The notes beneath the pieces were generated by a model. The model did not search any database and was not told the DNA's origin. It worked only from the letters and a program-made list of their open reading frames with translations. 62,553 bases of DNA from JBPCIX01 sp051005875 (GTDB lineage Bacteria > Actinomycetota > CADDZG01 > JAHWKV01). The stretch lies in NCBI GenBank assembly GCA_051005875.1, contig JBPCIX010000017.1, positions 1 through 62,553 on the forward strand, given 5' to 3'. The translations under genes were made by a program, and so were the position numbers. Of the stretch, positions 54,282 through 62,380 are shown in pieces. Numbering within the stretch: the first letter of the stretch is position 1; each line of letters begins with the position of its first letter.

Positions 54282-56639
54282 CAGGGTCTCAACGAAGCTA
54301 ACGACCCTTTCTGCCGTCAGCGCGAAATTCGTCTGCTCGGCGTAGAGTTTGCCGGCTGCAGCCTGGGCCGCTCTGCGTTGGGGATCTTCCAGGAGCCTGC
54401 CGATTCTCGCAGCGAGTTCGCTTGCCGAAACATCGGAGTCAAGGTAGTCGATAGCCTCAGAGGGAATTTGACGGCACGCCGGAATGTTGGTTATGACCGG
54501 CAGGCCGGCGGCCAGGCAGTCATTCACCGCCGACGAGCTTTCTCCATTGGTTGAGTATCGGACGTGAACCGAGCATGACGCCCGGCCGAGCCATTCCCGA
54601 TATTGGTCAGCCGGAACGTCATCGACAAAATCAACTGCTTCGCCGATGCCACGTCGGTATGCGTAATCTCGAAGAGCCGGGGCAAGGTCCTCCCGAAGGG
54701 GCCCGACGAAGGCCAGCCTGGCCGGGATGCTACGCCGCAGAAGGGCAAGGGCGTCCATGACCAGGTCCGGTGCTTTAACCTCGGCCACAAAGCCAAGGCA
54801 GACAATAATCGGCGGAGTTTCTGGATCCGGCAAAGACCCGAAAGGCCTGGGCGCGGCAAGCGGAATCACCGACAAGGGCGGGAATCTTGCCTCGGGGCCC
54901 AGGTCAAGCTTGAGCAGCCGTTGGGCAACCTCAGAATTGACTATTACGCCGCGACATGACTTGACGATTTCACCCGTCATTCCCACCGCGAAATCGACGT
55001 ACTCTTGCGGAAGGTACGAAAGCCGGCGAACAATGTGATCGGGGGCCCGGGGTCCGTACAGTTCGCTCACTTTGCCGGTCATGAACGTGCCCCACTGCTC
55101 GATTGGCAGGTGGCTCATCGCGTAGCTGAGATAGAACAGAGGAATCCGAATGTCATGCAGCCAAATGATCCCCGGATAGCTCAGCGCTGCGTCGTAGGTG
55201 CGATGGTGATGTTGGTTGTTCCCGAAGCTGTAGATGATCGCGTCGTACGACATGGGGTTGAGTATCCTGCCAAGGGCGCCGATAGAGAAGTATCGAGCGT
55301 CGCGCAGCGTGCTTGCCAGCCCACGGTCGAACTTGCCCACTGTGATTATGTCCAGGTCGCAAAGTCTGGATAGTTCACCGGCTATCCTCCAGTTGTAATC
55401 AGCGATCCCCGACCGAATTGGCGGAAAGGGCCCGACCAATGCTATCGAGGGTCGCCTGGGCAGCCCCGACAGACCTGAGATGCCAAACTCACGAGGCTGA
55501 GGAAGCACTTGCAGGGCTTCAGCCGTTCTTGCCGCCACAGCTTCCCACCGGTGGGACGTTCCCTTTGTGCCGGCCGCCGACAACAGATCATCACGAAATT
55601 CACGTTCGGTAATTGAGCGGTGAATCAGGTTGGAGAGTTCGGCTGGGTCGGCCGGATTGAAGGTCGCCTGGTCGAAATTCAGAACCTCCGGCATTGCCGA
55701 AACATTTGAAACTAGAACAGGGCACCCGCATGCGGCGGCCTCGGCGGCCGGGAACCCGAATCCTTCATAAAGCGAGGGGAGCACTGATAGGCAGGCGCCT
55801 TGATACAGAGCCCTTAGAGTGGAGTCGGAGACTTGCCCGGTGAGCACCAGTTCATCGGGTTTCAGGCCACAGTGTTTAGCCCGGGCAAGCCAATTGCTGC
55901 GGTAGTCGTCGTTCAGGCTGCAAGCTATGACTAGTTGTAGATCACGCCTGACATCTTTGGGCAATTGGGAATAGGCCTCGATGAGCATGGGGGTGTTCTT
56001 CCTCCACTCCATCCCGGAAACGGCCAGCACGTAGGCTTTCGTGACGGCGGGAAGGCGCTCGTTCAAGATTTCCAGGGGCTCTTCGCTTTCCGTGGTGGGA
56101 TGGAAATAGGACGAAACCCCTGCGCCGACGACTTTCACCCGGGCCGGATCGAGGTCTAGTAGTTCGAGAGCGTCGCGCCGGGTGTGCTCCGAAATAGCCA
56201 GCACGGCGTCCGCTTGCCGGAGCAACTCGAGTCGGGTGCGATAACGCTGAGCATAGTCTCGGTTCGCGAGGTATCGGGCGGGGAATCTAAGAGGAATGAG
56301 GTCGTACAGGGTGACGACGAGTGGCACATCGGATTTAATCGCATGAGGCGGGACGACTGATTGGGAAGTTACGCCAAGCTCGAACGGGGACATCACGTGG
56401 TATGCGAGGGGTCCCCGTCGGCGGGCAGCCTCGAAAGCGGACTTGGTGTTCCAAACTAGTTCGGGGTGGCAGAGCGTTTGTTGGTCCATGGCGCTTGGGA
56501 ACGGAAGCAGGGGATTCAGGGACATCGCGGCGATCATTCCGGGCCGGTTGCACATGGCCTTGGCATGTTGTGCGGTGTAGCGCGCAATCCCCCGGCCGGC
56601 GTGATCAGGGCTCTGAGTCGCCTGGATGTCCAGGAACAG
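54270..56639 (-). CDS. Two-domain family 4 glycosyltransferase fusion, start possibly CTG
   Basis: About 789 residues with two GT-B units in tandem. Unit 1 opens with FLDIQATQSPDHAGRGIARY and holds VLAVSGMEWRKNTPMLIEAY and the EX7E block YEGFGFPAAEAAACGCPVLV. Unit 2 (after about residue 400) opens with ALVGPFPPIRSGIADYNWR and holds VCLGFVAEVKAPDLVMDAL and NGESSSAVNDCLAAGLPVIT. It may add two successive sugars. No ATG/GTG/TTG lies close to the conserved N-terminus: CTG at 56639, 1 nt after the upstream stop, or TTG at 56708 inside the upstream gene, are the options. Confidence 0.85.
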   Translation of the reverse strand: MFLDIQATQSPDHAGRGIARYTAQHAKAMCNRPGMIAAMSLNPLLPFPSAMDQQTLCHPELVWNTKSAFEAARRRGPLAYHVMSPFELGVTSQSVVPPHAIKSDVPLVVTLYDLIPLRFPARYLANRDYAQRYRTRLELLRQADAVLAISEHTRRDALELLDLDPARVKVVGAGVSSYFHPTTESEEPLEILNERLPAVTKAYVLAVSGMEWRKNTPMLIEAYSQLPKDVRRDLQLVIACSLNDDYRSNWLARAKHCGLKPDELVLTGQVSDSTLRALYQGACLSVLPSLYEGFGFPAAEAAACGCPVLVSNVSAMPEVLNFDQATFNPADPAELSNLIHRSITEREFRDDLLSAAGTKGTSHRWEAVAARTAEALQVLPQPREFGISGLSGLPRRPSIALVGPFPPIRSGIADYNWRIAGELSRLCDLDIITVGKFDRGLASTLRDARYFSIGALGRILNPMSYDAIIYSFGNNQHHHRTYDAALSYPGIIWLHDIRIPLFYLSYAMSHLPIEQWGTFMTGKVSELYGPRAPDHIVRRLSYLPQEYVDFAVGMTGEIVKSCRGVIVNSEVAQRLLKLDLGPEARFPPLSVIPLAAPRPFGSLPDPETPPIIVCLGFVAEVKAPDLVMDALALLRRSIPARLAFVGPLREDLAPALRDYAYRRGIGEAVDFVDDVPADQYREWLGRASCSVHVRYSTNGESSSAVNDCLAAGLPVITNIPACRQIPSEAIDYLDSDVSASELAARIGRLLEDPQRRAAQAAAGKLYAEQTNFALTAERVVSFVETLLEP

Positions 56640-56640
56640 G

Positions 56641-56946
56641 CTAAAGGTTGGGCTGATCCGAGGGGCCCGAGGCGAGTAAGCGCTCCAGGCTGGCTGCCTT
56701 CTGCTCAAGCCCGGCAGCGATGCGCTGCTGGAGGGTAAAGATTTCGATGGTGCTTTCGATGTCCGTGAATGCCCGGTCCTCAAATTGCACGAGGCGTTTC
56801 TCAAGCGACTCAAATGACCTGTCGACTTGGTCCAGACGACGGTCGATGGTGTCGAGACGCAGGTGGATGTTGGCAAAACGAGGCCCAAAGTAGCGTAAAA
56901 CGGGAAACAGGAAGATCCTGAGAACTGCCTTCAAGTGCGCTTTCAT
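56641..56946 (-). CDS. Small membrane-associated coiled-coil protein
   Basis: A 101-residue protein: a basic/hydrophobic N-terminus (HLKAVLRIFLFPVLRYFG) followed by a heptad-rich segment (LDTIDRRLDQVDRSFESLEKRL) and a second helix (LQQRIAAGLEQKAASLERLL). I do not recognise a family. It may tether the glycosyltransferase encoded directly downstream, to which it is probably translationally coupled. ATG at 56946; longer starts run into the divergent gene. Confidence 0.65.
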   Translation of the reverse strand: MKAHLKAVLRIFLFPVLRYFGPRFANIHLRLDTIDRRLDQVDRSFESLEKRLVQFEDRAFTDIESTIEIFTLQQRIAAGLEQKAASLERLLASGPSDQPNL

Positions 56947-56968
56947 TGTTCTGTAAAGTAGCACGGCT

Positions 56969-59032
56969 ATGCGACGGATCCAATCCGAGACGGCCGGGGC
57001 AATCCTGCTAATCGCGCTTTTGACGGGGATTTCCTTTCGAAGCCACATCTTCTCCGGCTCGACATTTCCCTGGGATTTTGTAGGGAGCTATTCGCGGTTC
57101 CCAGTCTTTGTTTCGGGTACCGCAGGATCTGGCTATTTCTCGGAATGGAATCCCTTTGTGGGCGGCGGGATGCCAGCCTCGATCAACATTCAACTAGGTC
57201 TTTATTATCCACTTTGGTGGTTGCTCGGGATGCTGCATATTCCGGCGACGGTAACCGTCGTGACGCTCATCCAGATCATCCACGTGCTGTTTGCGGGTGT
57301 CGGAATTCTCTTCCTCGCCCGGTCGCGGGGCCTGCGCTGGCCCTGGCCCCTCGTGGCGGCCATCGCCTACACTTTCTTCGGGGGCTTCTACGGCAATTCT
57401 CAGCATGCGGATGTAGTCCGTGGGTTGGCGTACGTCCCCTGGCTCCTGTGGGCCCTGACCATTCCGCGTGAGGGAAAACAATGGAAGAGCCTGCTTGCGG
57501 TCCCACCTGCGATGTGGCTGTTCGCTACCGGCGCCTACCCAGGCCAGACGGTCGCTGCGCTGCTGATGGGCGGCGTGTACGGGTTGACGGGCTTGTGGCA
57601 AGCGCGAAAGAGGCTAGAAATTCGCCGCCTAGCCCTCGGACTTATGCTTGCTGTCATCAGCGGGGGCCTGATTGTGGCGGCGGCAGTCCTTCCCTACGTT
57701 CAGGCCGAGCGCGCCGGCCTTCTGTACCGTCCCTCCCCCCCAACTGCTGTCGTGCGCGCAGCCTTCTCTATTCAGCCCGTAGATCTACTCGGCTTGTACC
57801 AGAACACCTTCGCTTGGCGACCGTTCGCGCACGTCCAGGTGCTGTGGGTTGGGGTCGCCGTCCTCATGGGGTTGACGGGGCTGCGGCTGAGGGACCTTCG
57901 GCGCCACGCTCCGCTCGTGGCGACCGGCCTGGCAGCAGCGACGCTGATGATGCTTCCCTCTTGGCTACCTGCTGGCCGGGTTATGGCCCGATTAGAGCCT
58001 GTGTTTCCCTCGCGGTTTCCCCCCTTCGACTACAAGGGATTTCTGGCTTGCGCCCTGGTTGTGCTGGCCGCGGTTGGATGGCGGAAGGCGGGAAGTACTT
58101 TTCATTCCAGGGTCCTTGCCGGAGTTGGGGGTCTTGCCTTGGTCTTGGGTTTGCTCCTTGCTCCGCGCGTGACTCAGGTGCCCCCCGTCCGGTGGCCGTG
58201 GCTGACGGTCGGCTTGATCGTCTTGTTGGTTGGGCTCGCCCTGTGGCCGGCGAGAGGCAAAACGAGATTCGTCGTCCCGGCTCTTTGCCTGCTGATCGTC
58301 GTTGAAGGCTTCGCGCTGCTCCCCGGCCTGATTGCCGCCCCGGGGGTTAGCCTCTGGAAGGTCCCTCGCACCGCTTTCTACCGAGCCGACCTGCACGACC
58401 GAGCGGCGCGGTCATTGCGGGATCAGGTGCGCCAACCGCCGGCCCGCCGGCCCCCCCGCGTTGCCTCTGGCGATCCATTCATCCCCTATCTGGGAGGGGA
58501 CATTTCCAACGCTCTGGGCTATCTCGGTGGCGACTACTACTTGTACGACTACCTCGGAACCGTGCTCAAGGCCCGTTGGGAGGTGATGAAAGACGACGAA
58601 CTACGAGACATCATGCTGAAGCAATGGACTGCCTGGACGTGGTCTTGCAAAAAAGTCAATTGCGCTAGGCCAAACATCTCAATTCCTCCAGGGCCCTGGA
58701 CTGTGTCGGGGGGTGTCTCGACCACCCGGTACGGCATTTCCAGCATCGACTACCAAGTCGATTTGTCTGAGCGCACGTTTTTCCTAGAGAACGAATTCGC
58801 TTTTCCGGGGTGGAAAGCGAACAAAAGGGACATCCGCCCGGTCGTCGCCGACGGAATCTTCCGCGGCTGGATCCTTCCTCGCGGCCGCTACAGCTTCACC
58901 GCCTCCTATGTCGAGCCAGGGCGAAAGGCCCAGCTGACCCTGGGCTTCGTCGCGCTCTTGCTGTGGTTGGGTCTCCGGGTGACCCAGGGGTTCCGCCGTG
59001 ACACCTTATTGATGGAATCGGGGGATTCTTGA
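56969..59032 (+). CDS. YfhO-like large membrane protein (GT-C superfamily)
   Basis: A 687-residue protein with about 12 membrane helices and a large C-terminal extracytoplasmic domain ending in one more helix. Seen: an early acidic loop FPWDFVGSY and FSEWNPFVGGGMPASINIQ, the DFWNP-GGMP pattern of YfhO-type proteins, which glycosylate surface polymers using lipid-linked sugars in firmicutes. The C-terminal domain reads FFLENEFAFPGWKA. Function here is inferred. It is divergent from the coiled-coil gene with a 22-bp gap. Confidence 0.75.
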   Translation: MRRIQSETAGAILLIALLTGISFRSHIFSGSTFPWDFVGSYSRFPVFVSGTAGSGYFSEWNPFVGGGMPASINIQLGLYYPLWWLLGMLHIPATVTVVTLIQIIHVLFAGVGILFLARSRGLRWPWPLVAAIAYTFFGGFYGNSQHADVVRGLAYVPWLLWALTIPREGKQWKSLLAVPPAMWLFATGAYPGQTVAALLMGGVYGLTGLWQARKRLEIRRLALGLMLAVISGGLIVAAAVLPYVQAERAGLLYRPSPPTAVVRAAFSIQPVDLLGLYQNTFAWRPFAHVQVLWVGVAVLMGLTGLRLRDLRRHAPLVATGLAAATLMMLPSWLPAGRVMARLEPVFPSRFPPFDYKGFLACALVVLAAVGWRKAGSTFHSRVLAGVGGLALVLGLLLAPRVTQVPPVRWPWLTVGLIVLLVGLALWPARGKTRFVVPALCLLIVVEGFALLPGLIAAPGVSLWKVPRTAFYRADLHDRAARSLRDQVRQPPARRPPRVASGDPFIPYLGGDISNALGYLGGDYYLYDYLGTVLKARWEVMKDDELRDIMLKQWTAWTWSCKKVNCARPNISIPPGPWTVSGGVSTTRYGISSIDYQVDLSERTFFLENEFAFPGWKANKRDIRPVVADGIFRGWILPRGRYSFTASYVEPGRKAQLTLGFVALLLWLGLRVTQGFRRDTLLMESGDS

Positions 59033-59070
59033 ACGTACTTATCCAAGGCCAGCATGATGGCCTGGCCTAC

Positions 59071-59090
59071 AGCCGGTCCCGGGGCCGGCT
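59071..59090. terminator. Hairpin between convergent YfhO-like and carboxylase genes
   Basis: AGCCGGTCCC followed by GGGGCCGGCT is a near-perfect inverted repeat with one G-T pair, in the 103-nt gap between two convergent genes. It has no T-tract, so it is at best a weak bidirectional or Rho-assisted terminator. Nothing else is seen in this gap. Confidence 0.35.
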
Positions 59091-59135
59091 CGATCGATAC
59101 AGTTCCTACTATGCGGCTATTTGGGCGGGAAACCT

Positions 59136-60740
59136 TCAAAGCGGTATGTTGCCATGCTTTTTTGGCGGAAGAACCTCGCGTTTTGTTCGCAGCATGTCGA
59201 GAGCCCTGATTAGATTTGGGCGGGTGTCCTGGGGTTCGATAACTGCGTCGATGTATCCGCGTTCCGCCGCGACAAAGGGATTCGAAAACTTCTCGGTATA
59301 GTCGGCGATCAGCTGGGCTTTCATGGATGCAGGGTCTTCGGCTTCGGCGAGTTCCTTCCTGAACAAGACCTCCACAGCGCCCCCGGCGCCCATGACTGCA
59401 ATTTCGGCAGTCGGCCACGCAAAGTTAACGTCGGCGCGGATGTGTTTCGAGTTCATAACAATGTAGGCGCCGCCGTAGGCTTTTCGGGTGATCACCGTTA
59501 CGCGCGGCACAGTTGCCTCAGTAAACGCATAAAGCAGTTTCGCCCCGTGGCGAATTATTCCTCCGTATTCCTGATCGGTCCCCGGTAAGAATCCGGGAAC
59601 ATCCACAAACACAACGAGCGGGATATTGAACGAGTCGCAAAACCGCACGAAGCGGGCGCCTTTGACCGACGCGTCGATGTTGAGCGTTCCCGCCAAAACC
59701 TGGGGCTGATTGGCTACGACGCCGACCGAGTGGCCGTCGAGCCGGGCAAAGCCCGTGATGATGTTGCGGGACCATTGCGATGAAACTTCGAGAAATTCTC
59801 CATCATCGAAAACCAGCTTCAACACCTCGTGCATGTCGTAAGGCTTGGTGCTTTCCTCAGGCATTAACTCGGCGAGGCGGGTTTCGGTCCGGCTGGACTT
59901 ATCGGACCCTAGAAAGTGGGGAGGGTCGTCCAGGTTATTGGAAGGGATGAAGCTAAGCAGGTATCGGACCGTCTGTAGTGTCTGTTCTTCGTCGGTGGCC
60001 GTGAAGTGAGCCACGCCGGACTTGGTGGCGTGGGTAATTGCGCCGCCGAGTTCTTGATGGGTCACCTCTTCGCCTGTTACCGCTTTGATAACCGCCGGCC
60101 CGGTGATGTACATGTGCGAAGTCTCTTCAGCCATAAAGGTAAAGTCGGTGAGGGCAGGCGAATAAACCGCCCCACCCGCACAGGGGCCCAGGATGACCGA
60201 GATCTGTGGGATAACTCCCGATGCCCTCACGTTTCGGTCGAAGATCTCTGCGTAGCCGGCGAGCGCCGCAACTCCCTCTTGAATTCTGGCGCCGCCGGAA
60301 TCGTTCAGCCCGATCAAAGGAGCGCCTGTCGACATGGATAGATCCATGATCTTGCAGATCTTCTGCGAGACAACCTCACCCAGGGAGCCGCCTTCAACTG
60401 TGAAGTCCTGAGAGAAAACAAAGACTTTCCGGCCGTCCACCGTTCCCCACCCCGTTACCACGGCGTCGCCGGGAGGCTGATTTTGGCTGGGGTCGGTACC
60501 GGCCGCCAAATGCTGGGCGAAAATTTCCGTTTCTACGAACGAATCCGGGTCCAGCAAGATGTCGAGTCGTTCTCTCGCTGTGAGCTTGCCCTGGTCGTGC
60601 TGCCGCTTGATCCGAGCGTCGCCGCCGCCCTTAAGGGCCTTGGCCCTTCGGGTCCGGGTTTGTTCCAGCATCCTTTCCGCGCGGGCACCGCGGGCAGGAA
60701 CTCTCTTGGCGCCATGGCGGCCTTGTGCAGAATCGGTCAT
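59136..60740 (-). CDS. accD: Acyl-CoA carboxylase beta chain (carboxyltransferase, PccB/AccD5-like)
   Basis: A 534-residue carboxyltransferase moving CO2 from biotin to acetyl- or propionyl-CoA. Seen: KLTARERLDILLDPDSF, NDSGGARIQEGVAAL, GPCAGGAVYSPALTDF, SHMYITGPAVIKAVTGEEV, FVDVPGFLPGTDQE and KAYGGAYIVMNSK. The specificity residue cannot be assigned safely by eye. It would work with the alpha chain at 42673, 15 kb away. It sits inside the glycan locus, divergent from the exporter genes by 16 bp. Confidence 0.94.
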   Translation of the reverse strand: MTDSAQGRHGAKRVPARGARAERMLEQTRTRRAKALKGGGDARIKRQHDQGKLTARERLDILLDPDSFVETEIFAQHLAAGTDPSQNQPPGDAVVTGWGTVDGRKVFVFSQDFTVEGGSLGEVVSQKICKIMDLSMSTGAPLIGLNDSGGARIQEGVAALAGYAEIFDRNVRASGVIPQISVILGPCAGGAVYSPALTDFTFMAEETSHMYITGPAVIKAVTGEEVTHQELGGAITHATKSGVAHFTATDEEQTLQTVRYLLSFIPSNNLDDPPHFLGSDKSSRTETRLAELMPEESTKPYDMHEVLKLVFDDGEFLEVSSQWSRNIITGFARLDGHSVGVVANQPQVLAGTLNIDASVKGARFVRFCDSFNIPLVVFVDVPGFLPGTDQEYGGIIRHGAKLLYAFTEATVPRVTVITRKAYGGAYIVMNSKHIRADVNFAWPTAEIAVMGAGGAVEVLFRKELAEAEDPASMKAQLIADYTEKFSNPFVAAERGYIDAVIEPQDTRPNLIRALDMLRTKREVLPPKKHGNIPL

Positions 60741-60756
60741 TGGTCAAGGGTATTGT

Positions 60757-61593
60757 ATGGCGATGAAGGTTCTTCGCCCGACCGGATGGGCTGCCGGGCG
60801 GCTACTCTTATTTCACCTGACCCTTAGAGAAAACCGCGCGAAATATAAGCGCTCGTCGCTCGGTTGGGCGTGGTCGATGATCAATCCCTTAGCGACGATG
60901 TTGATATTTACCTTCGTGTTCAGAATAGTTTTGAAGATCGACCCCCCCGTGGGTAACCCCAGCGGCCTTAAGAACTTCTCCTTCTTCCTGATTTGCGCCT
61001 TGTTGCCCTGGAACTTCCTTTCGAACAGCCTAACCGGGGCAACCGGTTCGATCGTGAGTAATGCGGGTCTCATCAAGAAGGTCTATTTCCCCCGTTCCGT
61101 GCTGCCAGCTTCCAACGTCTTGTCCTGGGACACCAACTTTCTAATTGAGCTAGGGGTCCTTTCTTTGGCGCTGCTTATCGTCCAAAGAGTCGTTTTTCAA
61201 TTTTTACCGATTGCATTGCTGGTCGTGGTGATCCAAACGCTATTCGTATTGGGTGTTGGGCTCGCATTTGCTTCGCTCAACGTTTACTTTCGCGACGTAA
61301 CGCATTTTCTAGGCATTCTTCTGCTTTTGTGGTTCTACGCCACTCCGGTCATTTATCCGCTGAGCCTTGTCCCCGATTTCCACGTTATTGCGGGCACCAG
61401 GATCCCGATCAAAGACATTTACAACCTGAATCCGATGGTGCACTTTACCGAGGCGTACAGGGCGATTTTTTATGACCTGAAGGTCCCCAGCGCTCAATCG
61501 TTTGTTTTCATGACCATCGGCGCCACTGTGTCTTTGCTTGTGGGATACACGTTGTTCAAAAGACTTGAGCCGAGATTCGCGGAAGAGCTTTGA
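60757..61593 (+). CDS. ABC-2 type polysaccharide export permease (Wzm/TagG-like)
   Basis: A 278-residue, six-helix permease. Seen: the amphipathic N-terminus LRENRAKYKRSSLGWAWSMINP, LLPWNFLSNSLTGATGSIV, LIKKVYFPRSVLPASNV, NVYFRDVTHFLGILLLLWFYATPVIYPL and NPMVHFTEAYRAIF, all of the Wzm/TagG family. ATG at 60757 has AAGGG 6-7 nt upstream; ATG at 60763 lies 6 nt after TATTGT and would suit a leaderless message. It is paired with the ATPase by a TTGA overlap. Confidence 0.92.
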   Translation: MAMKVLRPTGWAAGRLLLFHLTLRENRAKYKRSSLGWAWSMINPLATMLIFTFVFRIVLKIDPPVGNPSGLKNFSFFLICALLPWNFLSNSLTGATGSIVSNAGLIKKVYFPRSVLPASNVLSWDTNFLIELGVLSLALLIVQRVVFQFLPIALLVVVIQTLFVLGVGLAFASLNVYFRDVTHFLGILLLLWFYATPVIYPLSLVPDFHVIAGTRIPIKDIYNLNPMVHFTEAYRAIFYDLKVPSAQSFVFMTIGATVSLLVGYTLFKRLEPRFAEEL

Positions 61594-62378
61594 GCGACAT
61601 CGCAGTCTCCGTCAAGGGGGTTTCTAAGCGGTTCAAGATCTACCACGAGCGCAATCAGAGCCTCAAGCAGATGATTCTTCGGCGAAAACGCGGTGAGTAC
61701 GAGGAGTTCTGGGCGGTGAGGGATGTGTCGGTCGACATCCCGGCGGGATCCACTTTTGGCTTCATCGGTGTGAACGGCTCAGGCAAGTCGACTCTTTTGA
61801 AATGCATCGCAAAAATCCTTGTTCCGGACAAGGGCACGATCCGCACCCGAGGGACCGTCGCAGCCCTACTGGAGTTGGGAACCGGATTTCACCCAGAACT
61901 TTCTGGACGCGAGAACATTTTTCTAAACGGCGCGCTTTTAGGAATTAAGGAAAAAGAACTCGCCAAGAAGTTCGATCAGATTGTCGACTTCTCGGGTATC
62001 GAACGCTTCATAGACACGCCGGTCAAGAACTACTCGTCGGGTATGTACGTCCGCCTCGGCTTTGCGGTGGCCATCAACGTTTCCCCGGATATCCTGCTGA
62101 TCGATGAGGTTCTTGCGGTAGGGGATGCGGAATTTCAAATAAAGTGCGCCGAGAAATTCGTCGAGCTGCAGAACTCAGGCTGCACCATCATCATCGTGAC
62201 CCACGCAATGGGGTCTATTCGCGAAATGTGTAGTTCGGCAGCCCTGCTTGAAAACGGTTCCATCCGCAAAATTGGCCCGGCAAAGCAGGTCGTTGCCGAA
62301 TACCTATCGCAGGTAGAAGAGCACGTAACCGGCGAGTTAAGAATCCCGCCATCAACCCAGACAGAACTGGACCTCTGA
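61590..62378 (+). CDS. ABC transporter ATP-binding protein for polysaccharide export (Wzt/TagH-like)
   Basis: A 262-residue ATPase driving the permease encoded just upstream. Seen: Walker A GVNGSGKSTLLKC, ALLELGTGFHPELSGREN (the Wzt/TagH insertion), signature YSSGMYVRLGFAVA, Walker B ILLIDEVLAVGDAEF and the switch VTHAMGSI. It lacks the C-terminal carbohydrate-binding domain found in O-antigen Wzt proteins, so substrate recognition must lie elsewhere. TTG start overlapping the permease stop. Confidence 0.93.
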   Translation: MSDIAVSVKGVSKRFKIYHERNQSLKQMILRRKRGEYEEFWAVRDVSVDIPAGSTFGFIGVNGSGKSTLLKCIAKILVPDKGTIRTRGTVAALLELGTGFHPELSGRENIFLNGALLGIKEKELAKKFDQIVDFSGIERFIDTPVKNYSSGMYVRLGFAVAINVSPDILLIDEVLAVGDAEFQIKCAEKFVELQNSGCTIIIVTHAMGSIREMCSSAALLENGSIRKIGPAKQVVAEYLSQVEEHVTGELRIPPSTQTELDL

Positions 62379-62380
62379 TC

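Noticed and set aside
59029..59301. Plus-strand frame after the YfhO-like gene
   Set aside because: Most of it is antisense to the carboxylase beta chain and the rest is the hairpin gap; no coding signature.
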